Assembly: GCA_048498155.1 (NCBI GenBank)
Contig: JBEHYN010000038.1
Coordinates: 1 to 29,634 of the forward strand
Origin: BOG-938 sp048498155
Lineage (GTDB): Bacteria; Pseudomonadota; Alphaproteobacteria; Caulobacterales; Caulobacteraceae
Reading direction: 5' to 3'
DNA length: 29,634 nt
Below the pieces are notes generated by a model, which saw only the letters and a program-made list of their open reading frames with translations, was not told the origin of the DNA and searched no databases. Each line of letters starts with the position of its first letter. The stretch's first letter is position 1. Below are positions 15,853-22,764 of this stretch, one piece after another. The translations under genes and the position numbers were made by a program.

Positions 15853-17088
15853 ATGGCGGCCAAGCGCAAACCACTGCCCTGCCCCCAAACCCAGGCGCCC
15901 CCCCTGCCCTATGGCCGGCATCTGATCGAGGCGGACGACGTGGCCGCCGTGGTCGCGTTGCTGCAGGAAACCCTCACCGGCACGGCCCCCCTCACCCAAG
16001 GCCCCCGCGTCGGCGCGTTCGAGAACGCCCTGGCTGACAAGGTCGGCGCGCGCTTCGCCGTGGCCTGCGCCAGCGGCACCGCCGCCCTGCACATGGCCCT
16101 GCGCGCTCTAGACGTTGACGAGCGCCACGCCTGTATCGTCCCGTCAATCACCTTCCTGTCCACCGCCACCGCCGTGCGCCTGTGCGGTGCCGAGGTCATC
16201 TTCGCCGATGTGGACCCCGAAACCGGCCTGATGGGGCCGCAGCACTTGGCCGAGGCCCTCAGCCGAGCGGACCGCCCCGTGAAAGCCGCCCTGCCGGTGC
16301 ATCTGGGCGGGCGGCCCTGCGACATGGCGGGATTGGCGGAGGCCGCTGGCGACATCGCCCTGATCGAGGACGGCTGCCACGCCCTGGGCACAACCGGCCC
16401 CCACGGCCGGGTCGGCGACGGGCGCTATTCAGCCGCGACCGTCTTCTCCTTCCACCCGGTCAAGACCATCGCCTGCGGCGAGGGCGGGGCCGTTACCCTC
16501 AACGATCCGGCCATGGCCCAGCGCCTGGCCCGCCTGCGCAATCACGGGGTGACCCGCGACGGCGCCCTGATGACCCACCCTGAACTGTCGCTGGACGCGC
16601 ACGGTGAGCCCAATCCCTGGAGCTATGAGCAGCTGGAACTGGGCTTCAACTACCGCATGACCGAGATCGAGGCCGCCCTGGGCCTCAGCCAACTGAGCAA
16701 ACTGGACCGTTTCGCCCAGCGGCGACGCGAACTGAGCGACCTTTACGACGCGCTGTTGGCGCCCCTCGCCCCTCACATTCGCCCGGTCGCGCGCGGCGGG
16801 GCGGGCGAATCCCTGCACCTCTACGGCGTCCTGATCGACTTCCCCGCCCTGGGCCTAGACCGCGCCGCCCTCATGCGCGGCCTGGCCGCCCGCGGCATCG
16901 GAACCCAAGTCCACTACATCCCCGTCTACCGCCAACCCTATTTCACCGCCCGCTACGGCCCCCAACGCCTCCCCGGCGCCGAAGCCTACTATGCCCGCGC
17001 CCTGAGCCTGCCGCTGTTCGCGGGCATGGGCGAGGAGGACGTGCGGCGGGTGTGCGCAGGATTGGCGGCGGAGATGATGCGGGGGTGA
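15853..17088 (+). CDS. pseC: UDP-4-keto-sugar aminotransferase of pseudaminic acid synthesis (PseC/FlmB type)
   Basis: A 411-residue PLP enzyme of the DegT/DnrJ/EryC1 family. The N-terminal LPYGRHLIEADDVAAVV with LTQGP is the PseC-type opening. ACASGTAALHMAL binds cofactor phosphate and FSFHPVKTIACGEGG holds the PLP lysine at about 204. RLRNHGVTRD, ELGFNYRMTEIEAALGLSQL and GIGTQVHYIPVYRQPY complete a PseC-like pattern. The reaction aminates a UDP-4-keto-6-deoxy-hexosamine, leading to pseudaminic acid used for flagellin glycosylation in Caulobacter relatives (FlmB). No other pse or flagellar gene is near. A supply role for surface polysaccharide is also possible. The start is ATG 15853. Confidence 0.85.
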   Translation: MAAKRKPLPCPQTQAPPLPYGRHLIEADDVAAVVALLQETLTGTAPLTQGPRVGAFENALADKVGARFAVACASGTAALHMALRALDVDERHACIVPSITFLSTATAVRLCGAEVIFADVDPETGLMGPQHLAEALSRADRPVKAALPVHLGGRPCDMAGLAEAAGDIALIEDGCHALGTTGPHGRVGDGRYSAATVFSFHPVKTIACGEGGAVTLNDPAMAQRLARLRNHGVTRDGALMTHPELSLDAHGEPNPWSYEQLELGFNYRMTEIEAALGLSQLSKLDRFAQRRRELSDLYDALLAPLAPHIRPVARGGAGESLHLYGVLIDFPALGLDRAALMRGLAARGIGTQVHYIPVYRQPYFTARYGPQRLPGAEAYYARALSLPLFAGMGEEDVRRVCAGLAAEMMRG

Positions 17089-17114
17089 TGAGCGGCCATA
17101 GCCTGGTTTCGTGC

Positions 17115-17272
17115 CCCCTTCCCCCTCGAGGGGGGAAGGGATGGGGATGGGGGTGTTCTCGGCACGGGGTCCTTGCGTAGAACGAGAGGCAGTGCCGCCG
17201 CCAGCACTCCGGCGTCTCTAGGTCGTGGGCCTCACCCCCATCCCTGCCCTTCCCCCCTCGAGGGGGAAGGGG
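17115..17272. repeat. Inverted repeat pair with CTCGAG-centred arms
   Basis: The arms 17115-17155 and 17233-17272 are near-identical in opposite orientation (about 40 bp, differing by an indel and a substitution), with a 77-base spacer. Each arm also contains its own palindrome around CCCCCTCGAGGGGG and a run like GGGATGGGG. This has the form of a small non-coding repeat element or a long hairpin. It begins about 26 bases after pseC and may help end its transcription. The rest of the gene-free stretch 17089-17522 holds only this and the next repeat. Confidence 0.75.
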
Positions 17273-17326
17273 CCGCTTTAAAGCTCCGCGCCCCCACCCC
17301 GCCCTGAAAGCCTTGGTGGAATTTGA

Positions 17327-17418
17327 GCTCCGGCTTTCGGCCGGGTCAAGGACGGGCCTTCCAGGCCCGCCGCTACGCGGCCGCGAACGCGGTCCTTGAG
17401 CCGACCGAAAGCCGGAGC
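17327..17418. repeat. Second large inverted repeat (27-bp arms)
   Basis: The arm 17327-17353 (GCTCCGGCTTTCGG...) pairs with 17392-17418 at 25 of 27 positions, with a 38-base loop that itself contains a small GGGCCT/AGGCCC hairpin. It could fold as a strong RNA hairpin on either strand. It sits between the pseC end and the 3' end of the minus-strand cassette, so it may act as a bidirectional terminator, or mark the edge of inserted DNA. Confidence 0.7.
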
Positions 17419-17522
17419 GATGCTGACCGCCAGGATTTTCAGGACTGGGGCCGCTTGGGGCGGCCGTCAGAGAGCTAATATCCGCAGGAAACTTGGGGTA
17501 TGGCGCTCCCGTACCCGTGCAC

Positions 17523-17831
17523 TTACCCGAAAGCAGATTTCTGAAGCTCGGCCTCTATATCGTCACAGGCGGCCATAATCTCCGCTCGGACGAGTTGGTA
17601 CTGCTCAGAAATCTGGTCCTGGCTTTTATTTGCCAAGAAAAAAAGCTTGGCGGCGATATCCCTGATCGCGTGCACAATCGATGAGCTTGGATCGAGGCGA
17701 TTTACGGCTATCCATCGATCGATCGCCTTGCTGGATAAGCCGAACAGTCTCTCAGACACCCAAGGATTTCGGTTTATGACCTGCAAAATCCTTCTCTGTG
17801 CTGTTATTCGATTGTTGAATTCATGATTCAA
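17523..17831 (-). CDS. Small helical protein, third gene of the nucleotidyltransferase cassette
   Basis: A 102-residue protein of unknown family. It appears mainly alpha-helical, with a basic N-terminal third (ITAQRRILQVINRNPWV) and a C-terminal amphipathic helix rich in Glu and Gln. No membrane segment or catalytic motif is visible. Its TTG start at 17831 lies inside the end of the nucleotidyltransferase gene (11-base overlap), with a GGTGA stretch a few bases upstream, so it is probably translated by coupling. Base composition is AT-richer than the flanking core genes. It could be a regulator or partner of the nucleotidyltransferase. That role is inferred from the overlap alone. Confidence 0.6.
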   Translation of the reverse strand: MNHEFNNRITAQRRILQVINRNPWVSERLFGLSSKAIDRWIAVNRLDPSSSIVHAIRDIAAKLFFLANKSQDQISEQYQLVRAEIMAACDDIEAELQKSAFG

Positions 17832-18453
17832 GGTCAGTCACCTGAGATAGTAAGTTGGTCATCCATTCTTCAATGACGGCGAAGTCCTGCGCGGCTAACT
17901 CGGCCTCGCTGTCTGAGATGGCCGCGCCCTGCCCTCTCGTGCAAAGGATTCGCGCGCGCTCAAGGACAGTATAGCCTTCGATTGCAATGGACAAACTGTT
18001 GCTTCCAATGCGGAGTGCGGAGTGCCTAGAAAAGTCCGGCCGATCAAGACATCCAAGAGAAAAACATGTCGCAAAATTTCGAATTCCAAGGAAAACCATC
18101 GAGAGATCAAATACCTTTGTGTTTTCGCTTCGATAAAATGACGTTCTTGCGTCGGCGAAAAGTTGATAGAACTTTTCGCAATCTAGTTGGCAAGTTCGAT
18201 ACTGAGTTGGCTCTCCAAGTGACCGCAATGGGTCGGAACCGTCGGACGAGAATAGTAATTTCGACTCCGTTGCCAGATGCCAGGCGAATGGATTGCCTTC
18301 GGCCCAAATCTCGTTGATCCTCCGATATGAGTAGATCGAGTAGACGTTTGGGTCGAAACGCTCGTCAAAGCCATCAACGATCGCGAGCAGATCGACATCG
18401 GAGTTGGGATAAATATCTCCCCGACAGATCGAGCCAAACGCGTAGAGATGCAT
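17821..18453 (-). CDS. Small nucleotidyltransferase (polymerase-beta superfamily)
   Basis: A 210-residue protein whose first residues already form the catalytic core: AFGSICRGDIYPNSDVDLL, with Gly7-Ser8 and the metal-binding Asp19 and Asp21. This is the signature of minimal nucleotidyltransferases, which transfer NMP to proteins, RNA or small molecules. There is essentially no N-terminal extension before the first strand. The C-terminal 120 residues look helical and contain a RPDFSRH stretch that fits the loose R-x(4-6)-H pattern of HEPN domains, so it may be an NT-HEPN-like fusion; this is weak. ATG 18453 is two bases after the TAA of the pentapeptide gene, and its end overlaps the next gene. 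Confidence 0.8.
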   Translation of the reverse strand: MHLYAFGSICRGDIYPNSDVDLLAIVDGFDERFDPNVYSIYSYRRINEIWAEGNPFAWHLATESKLLFSSDGSDPLRSLGEPTQYRTCQLDCEKFYQLFADARTSFYRSENTKVFDLSMVFLGIRNFATCFSLGCLDRPDFSRHSALRIGSNSLSIAIEGYTVLERARILCTRGQGAAISDSEAELAAQDFAVIEEWMTNLLSQVTDLES

Positions 18454-18455
18454 GA

Positions 18456-19268
18456 TTAGCGCCGGTTAAATTTTTTGATGATGATCGACAGCAGAAAACC
18501 AACCGCAATGAACCGGACCAGAGTGATGATCGCAATATAAGGCCTGGGATATTCCGGCGGCGCCGGCACGCCCATGAAGACCTCACCTGAATTTAGAAAG
18601 GCCGTCCAGTAGCTTCCGACCAAATGCGGGTCACCAAAGCTCAAAACCTCGTAAATCGTCATACAGAACAGTATCAGCAGGGCGAATCGAAGTAGTCGAA
18701 GCGTACTTTCTCCGTTTCCCCATACGAAATCACCCAGCTTGAATAGGGTCCATTCATAAAACGCCTTCGCCCAAAGCAGCCCGACATATTTCTTCCTATA
18801 GTAATCCTCCGCAGATGCCCAAGATTTGTAAAGGTGTATCTCTGTTGCCTGAAGTTCAAATTTTATGGCCTTGTTCACCGCAGCTGTATCACCGAGCTGT
18901 TGATAGTTCGTGCGTAGGGTTCTCGCGAAACGTATCTTAAGGTTTTCGCGCGCCGGGCATTCAGTATCCAATATAGCCGGGTCCACAATGGTCCGCTCGA
19001 AAGTCGCATACTCGAAATTGCAGCCTGAGAATTTAGCGCCGTGCAAATTCGTGGCGATGAACCTGCAACCTGTGAAATTGCAGGAGTCGAATTTGGCGTC
19101 TCTCAGATAGCAGGCGTCGAAGATTGTAAATCGGAAGTCGACGTTCTTGAATATTCTGCTTTTCGCTGAGAGTCTGATGAATATGTGATCGTCATACCTC
19201 GTATCTGATTCATTATTGGCGAAGCGTTGATCGGTGACGGTTTTCCGATTCTTGATTTCAACATACAT
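18456..19268 (-). CDS. Pentapeptide-repeat protein with a two-helix pore-like membrane domain
   Basis: A protein of about 270 residues. Residues about 39-92 form some ten pentapeptide repeats with a central Phe or Leu (AKFDS, CNFTG, CRFIA, TNLHG, AKFSG, CNFEY), a right-handed beta-helix. A charged linker follows, then two hydrophobic helices (FALLILFCMTIYEVLSF and AIITLVRFIAVGFLLSIII). Between them lies YWTAFLNSGEVFMG, where two-helix potassium channels have their pore loop and TVGYGD filter; the filter itself is absent. The frame opens at a TTG (19379), but ATG 19268 is the likelier start because the upstream part overlaps the promoter and SOS box. It is the first gene of the three-gene cassette. 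Confidence 0.7.
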   Translation of the reverse strand: MYVEIKNRKTVTDQRFANNESDTRYDDHIFIRLSAKSRIFKNVDFRFTIFDACYLRDAKFDSCNFTGCRFIATNLHGAKFSGCNFEYATFERTIVDPAILDTECPARENLKIRFARTLRTNYQQLGDTAAVNKAIKFELQATEIHLYKSWASAEDYYRKKYVGLLWAKAFYEWTLFKLGDFVWGNGESTLRLLRFALLILFCMTIYEVLSFGDPHLVGSYWTAFLNSGEVFMGVPAPPEYPRPYIAIITLVRFIAVGFLLSIIIKKFNRR

Positions 19269-19372
19269 TGCCGCGTGCCTGCGTCCCCAGTCTTCGGACA
19301 CACATACTACACCGTTTACGCTGTCCCAGGCCAATGGCTTCGTCTGGCACATACCCGCCGCCGCTGCACCCC

Positions 19373-19407
19373 TTGACAAATCACCTGTCCGTGTTCACTA
19401 TTTGTTC
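19373..19407 (+). promoter_or_regulatory. Promoter with LexA (SOS) box
   Basis: TTGACA at 19373-19378 is a perfect -35 hexamer, and CACTAT at 19396-19401 sits 17 bases downstream as a weak -10. Overlapping it, 19393-19407 reads GTTC-ACTATTT-GTTC, an exact GTTC-N7-GTTC direct repeat, the LexA operator of alphaproteobacteria. It lies five bases upstream of the ATG at 19412, so LexA would block this promoter until DNA damage. It is also about 125 bases upstream of the divergent pentapeptide gene. Confidence 0.7.
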
Positions 19408-19411
19408 ATAC

Positions 19412-20110
19412 ATGCCCGCCGCCACACAAACCCTTCCCCAGCCCACCCCAACCGCCGCCCCCGACATGGCGCGGACCCTGCTGGAGCGTCAGCTATGGGT
19501 TCTTGGCCAATTGGCCGAAGGCGGGCTGGAGATCGCTCGGGCTATTGAGCGCCGGGCGACATCCGACGAGAGCCCCGATGCGGTGCTGGACGCCGCGCCC
19601 ATGGCCTATGCCCGCGTGGCGCGGGCGGTGCGCATGACCATCATGCTGCAATCCAAGCTGATCGCCGACCTGCAGACCCTCGAGGCCAAGGGCGCGCAAG
19701 CAGCCGCCCACGCCCACTGTCTGCAAGGACCCCAGCGGGTGGGCCTGGAGTGCGACCAAAAAGAGCGCATCGGACGGATCATCGGCCGCATCGCCGGGGC
19801 CGATGGCGCGGACGAGGACGAGGTCGAACGGCTGACCGAGGAAGCCGCCGAACGGCTCGACCATGACGACCTCTACGGCGATATCCTGACCCGCCCGGTC
19901 AGTGAGATCATCGCCCTGATCTGCAAAGACCTGGGCCTGGAGCCCGACTGGCCCCAGTTGGCCGAGGAAGCCTGGGCGCGGGCGGAGATCGAGAGCGGCG
20001 CGGCAGGTTCACCCTTGGCGGGGTTGATGGCCAAAGGCCCAGCCCCTGCGCGCGCCCCGCCGCCCGCCAATAATGGGGTCCGGTTCACGCCCCAAGCGGC
20101 TTCTCCCTGA
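19412..20110 (+). CDS. Uncharacterised protein, probably SOS-regulated
   Basis: A 232-residue protein that I do not recognise. Its N-terminal part (about 20-95) looks helical: LLERQLWVLGQLAEGGLEIA followed by AYARVARAVRMTIMLQSKLI. The middle is acidic (DGADEDEVERLTEEAAERLD), then DLYGDILTRPVSEIIALICKDLGLEPDW, and the end is a Pro/Ala-rich tail. There is no signal peptide or membrane segment. The start at ATG 19412 is chosen because the longer frame from 19268 would begin upstream of the promoter and SOS box. GC content is high like the core genome, unlike the divergent cassette. It may be a host gene beside which the cassette was inserted. Confidence 0.75.
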   Translation: MPAATQTLPQPTPTAAPDMARTLLERQLWVLGQLAEGGLEIARAIERRATSDESPDAVLDAAPMAYARVARAVRMTIMLQSKLIADLQTLEAKGAQAAAHAHCLQGPQRVGLECDQKERIGRIIGRIAGADGADEDEVERLTEEAAERLDHDDLYGDILTRPVSEIIALICKDLGLEPDWPQLAEEAWARAEIESGAAGSPLAGLMAKGPAPARAPPPANNGVRFTPQAASP

Positions 20111-20133
20111 ATCATTGCGCCCACAACCTATAT

Positions 20134-20226
20134 TCCGCTCATCCCCGCGAAAGCGGGGACCCAGTCCTGTCCAGGAAATGCCAAGCTGGAAAGCCCTGGA
20201 TTCCCGCTTTCGCGGGAACGAGCGGA
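20134..20226. repeat. Dispersed palindromic repeat pair
   Basis: Two hairpin units face each other: CCCCGCGAAAGCGGGG near 20143-20158 and TTCCCGCTTTCGCGGGAA near 20201-20218. The outer parts also match in inverted orientation (TCCGCTC at 20134 against AGCGGA at 20221-20226), as do the flanks (ACCCAG against CTGGAT). The whole 93-base unit is thus an imperfect inverted repeat of a kind widespread in alphaproteobacterial intergenic DNA. It may act as a terminator between the upstream gene and mtnP. Confidence 0.75.
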
Positions 20227-20298
20227 GGAGAGGGTGTGCCTTGACATCCCCCCACCCCTCCCTTCACTCCCAGAAGGCAACGGAAGCGGGGAAACACC

Positions 20299-21168
20299 AT
20301 GGCCAACTGGGTGCTGGGCGTCGTCGGCGGGTCGGGCCTGTATGAGATCGAGGGCTTGCAGGACAAGCGTTGGGTCAAGGTGGAGACGCCTTGGGGCGAG
20401 CCGTCTGATGAGTTGCTGACCGGGACGCTGGGCGGGGTCAAGCTGGTGTTTCTGCCGCGCCACGGGCGGGGGCACCGTCTGTCGCCCACCGATCTGAACG
20501 CGCGGGCCAATATCCATGCCCTGAAAAGCCTGGGCTGCACCGATGTGCTGTCCCTGTCGGCGGTGGGCTCCCTGCGCGAGGACCTGCATCCGGGGACCTT
20601 TGTGGTGGTGGATCAGTTCATCGACCGCACCTTTGCCCGGGAAAAGAGCTTCTTCGGCCCCGGCCTGGTGGCGCACGTGTCCATGGCCGACCCGGTCTGC
20701 CCGCGCCTTTCGTCGATGGCGGCCGAGGCCGCGCGCGCAGTCGGCGCCACCGTCGTGGAGGGCGGGACCTATCTGGTGATGGAAGGGCCGCAGTTTTCAA
20801 CCCGCGCCGAGAGCGAGCTTTACCGTTCCTGGGGCTGCGCGGTGATCGGCATGACCAATATGCCCGAGGCCAAGCTGGCGCGCGAGGCGGAGCTGCCCTA
20901 CGCCTCCGTCGCCATGGTCACCGACTATGACTGCTGGCACGAGGAGGTCGGGCCGGTGGACGTGAGCCAGATCATCGCCTGCCTGCTGGACAATGCCGCC
21001 CGCGCCAAGTCCGTGGTGGGCGAACTGGCCGGCCGCCTGACCGGCCCGCGCGAGCCCTCCCCCATCGACACCTGCCTCAACGACGCCCTGATCACCGCGC
21101 CGGGGTCGCGCGATCCGCTATTGGCGGCCAAGTTGAGCGTGGTGGCGGGAAGGGCGTTGAGCCGTTAG
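20299..21168 (+). CDS. mtnP: S-methyl-5'-thioadenosine phosphorylase
   Basis: A 289-residue purine nucleoside phosphorylase-family enzyme that splits methylthioadenosine into adenine and 5-methylthioribose-1-phosphate for methionine salvage. GVVGGSGLYEIEGL starts the fold. LPRHGRGHRLSPTDLNARANI is the MTAP phosphate and base signature. SAVGSLREDLHPG, EGGTYLVMEGPQFSTRAES, GMTNMPEAKLAREAEL and MVTDYDCWHEE follow. Length is normal (about 290). ATG 20299 is preceded by a GCGGGGAAA stretch. It is monocistronic between two dispersed repeats. Confidence 0.95.
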   Translation: MANWVLGVVGGSGLYEIEGLQDKRWVKVETPWGEPSDELLTGTLGGVKLVFLPRHGRGHRLSPTDLNARANIHALKSLGCTDVLSLSAVGSLREDLHPGTFVVVDQFIDRTFAREKSFFGPGLVAHVSMADPVCPRLSSMAAEAARAVGATVVEGGTYLVMEGPQFSTRAESELYRSWGCAVIGMTNMPEAKLAREAELPYASVAMVTDYDCWHEEVGPVDVSQIIACLLDNAARAKSVVGELAGRLTGPREPSPIDTCLNDALITAPGSRDPLLAAKLSVVAGRALSR

Positions 21169-21187
21169 GGGCGCGATTTCAAAAAAT

Positions 21188-21314
21188 TGAACCACGAAGG
21201 ACACGAAGACCACGAAGGATCGCGCAAAGGCGCGATCATCCATTCTCGCTGCGCGAGCCGGCGATACGCCGACAGCGCTGCCACCTTGGTGTTCTTCGTG
21301 TCCTTCGTGGTTCA
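21188..21314. repeat. Inverted repeat with 31-bp arms (ACCACGAAGGACACGAAG type)
   Basis: The arm 21188-21218 matches the reverse complement of 21284-21314 at 29 of 31 positions, separated by 65 bases. The arms carry the ACCACGAAGGACACGAAG motif, which I recall as a common intergenic repeat in many proteobacteria. It fills most of the 193-base gap between mtnP and the creatininase-family gene and can fold as one long hairpin. Function unknown; a non-autonomous mobile repeat or a terminator are both possible. Confidence 0.75.
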
Positions 21315-21361
21315 TATTTGCTCTGCCCCGGCATGCGCCAGGGCGGACGTATGAGGACTCC

Positions 21362-22108
21362 ATGCTGCTGCAGCTATCCACCTGGCCGGAGATCGAGGCT
21401 TATCTCAAGACCTCGCGGGCCATTGTTATTCCCATCGGTTCCACCGAGCAGCATGGGCCGACCGGCCTGCTGGGCACCGATTTCCTCTGCCCCGAGATCA
21501 TCGCTCACGAGGCCTCGCGCCGCAGCCACCTGTTGATCGCGCCGACCTTCAATGTCGGCATGGCCCAGCACCACTTGGGCTTTCCGGGCTCCATCTCCCT
21601 GCGCCCCTCCACCTTCATCGCGGCCCTGAGCGACTGGACGCGGTCGCTGACCGGGCATGGCTTCGAGCGGCTGTATTTCCTCAACGGGCACGGCGGCAAT
21701 GTCGCCACCATCGAGGCGGCGTTTTCGGAGATCTATTCGGTCGCGTCCTTTGACAGGCGATCGGCGGGGTTCTCGCTGAAGCTGCGCAACTGGTGGGACC
21801 TGCCCGGCGTGATGGGCATCGCCAACCGGCTGTTCCCAACCGGCCACGGGATTCACGCCACCCCCTCGGAGATCGCCGTCACCCAATGGGCCTATCCGGA
21901 CAGCATAAAGGCCGCCAACTACGAGCCGCAGATCGCCCCGAATGGGCCCATCCGCGAAGCCGCCGACTTCCGGGCTCGCTTCCCCGACGGCCGCATGGGC
22001 TCAGACCCCAACCAGGCCAGCCCGGCCAAGGGCAAGGAACTGGTCGAACAGGCCGTACGCGAGCTGATCAAGGACGTGGAGGCGTTTGCTGGGGAAGAGG
22101 CGCCCTAG
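21362..22108 (+). CDS. Creatininase-family amidohydrolase
   Basis: A 248-residue metal-dependent hydrolase of the creatinine amidohydrolase family (PF02633). The metal-binding signature IPIGSTEQHGPTGLLGTD is at about 23-40, with Glu and His ligands. HHLGFPGSISL and FLNGHGGNVATIE give further conserved His and Glu/Asn residues, and GIHATPSEIAVT is the late motif. Members act on creatinine, on riboflavin or F420 intermediates (formamide hydrolases) or on mycofactocin; nothing in this context decides the substrate. ATG 21362 lies just after the inverted repeat. Its stop overlaps the end of the convergent Rieske gene by four bases. Confidence 0.85.
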   Translation: MLLQLSTWPEIEAYLKTSRAIVIPIGSTEQHGPTGLLGTDFLCPEIIAHEASRRSHLLIAPTFNVGMAQHHLGFPGSISLRPSTFIAALSDWTRSLTGHGFERLYFLNGHGGNVATIEAAFSEIYSVASFDRRSAGFSLKLRNWWDLPGVMGIANRLFPTGHGIHATPSEIAVTQWAYPDSIKAANYEPQIAPNGPIREAADFRARFPDGRMGSDPNQASPAKGKELVEQAVRELIKDVEAFAGEEAP

Positions 22109-22467
22109 GCAGCGCGCACCACCCCCTGCATATCCACCTCCACCGGCCAGGGCGTCAGCGACATCCCCGGACACGGCCCGAATAGACACTCGCCGTTGTC
22201 GATGCTGAACGAGGCGCCGTGGCCGCTGCACAGGATGCGGTCGCCCAGGCGGGTCAGGTAGCGGTCAGGACCGGCCGACAGGGGCCAACCGGCGTGGGGG
22301 CAGCTGTCGACATAGCCGATGGCTCGCCCGCCCACGCGCACGACGAAGCCCATGAACAACAAGTCGCCTTGCCTGAAGTCAAAGCCCTTGGCGCCCGGAT
22401 CGTCGATCTCGTCCAGGCGGCACAGCACCGTGCCGGCCGGGGGCGCGGCCGGGTTGGCTAGGCCCAA
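22105..22467 (-). CDS. Rieske [2Fe-2S] ferredoxin-type protein
   Basis: A 120-residue single-domain Rieske protein. The cluster ligands are visible as C56-P-H58 and C80-SG-H83 (CPHAG ... CSGHGA), followed by FSIDNGECLFGPCPG. It has no membrane anchor or signal, so it is probably a soluble electron carrier or a small subunit of a dioxygenase-type system; no oxygenase is nearby. The frame begins with TTG at 22467 inside the end of the YciI gene (10-base overlap), suggesting coupled translation. The stop overlaps the creatininase-family stop by four bases. Confidence 0.88.
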   Translation of the reverse strand: MGLANPAAPPAGTVLCRLDEIDDPGAKGFDFRQGDLLFMGFVVRVGGRAIGYVDSCPHAGWPLSAGPDRYLTRLGDRILCSGHGASFSIDNGECLFGPCPGMSLTPWPVEVDMQGVVRAA

Positions 22468-22742
22468 CTGCCCACGGTCCGATTGAAGGGCCGGATCTCC
22501 ACCTTGGCGAACAGACCGGCCAGGGCATAGGGGTCGCCGTTGGCGAAGACCTGCGCCGCCGCCAGATCCTCAGCCTCGATCACCAGGATGGAGCCGCTGG
22601 GCTTGCCGGCGGCGTCCAGGGTCGGACCGCCGAGGCGCACGGCGTCGGTGGCGCCCAGGTATTCCAGGTGGGCCGGACGGGTCTGCACCCGCAGCTCCAG
22701 AGAGTCGGGGTTGTCGGTGCAGATCAAGGCGAACAAGGGCAT
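22458..22742 (-). CDS. YciI-like protein
   Basis: A 94-residue protein of the YciI family, a dimeric ferredoxin-like fold with conserved His and Asp near the N-terminus (RPAHLEYL). The late GDPYALAGLFAKVEIRPFN is typical: Asp-Pro-Tyr, then the last strand ending in a 'PFN'-like tail. Biochemical function is poorly known. It begins at ATG 22742, just downstream of gpsA (22-base gap), and overlaps the Rieske gene, so gpsA-YciI-Rieske probably form one transcript with tsaD. Confidence 0.88.
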   Translation of the reverse strand: MPLFALICTDNPDSLELRVQTRPAHLEYLGATDAVRLGGPTLDAAGKPSGSILVIEAEDLAAAQVFANGDPYALAGLFAKVEIRPFNRTVGSWA

Positions 22743-22764
22743 GGGTCGTCTTTCAGGCTGGGTT

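Noticed and set aside
18456..19268. Calling the pentapeptide protein a potassium channel
   Set aside because: The TM-loop-TM layout is suggestive, but the selectivity filter sequence is absent.
20134..20226. CRISPR-like repeat
   Set aside because: Only two units in opposite orientation with no regular spacers and no cas genes.
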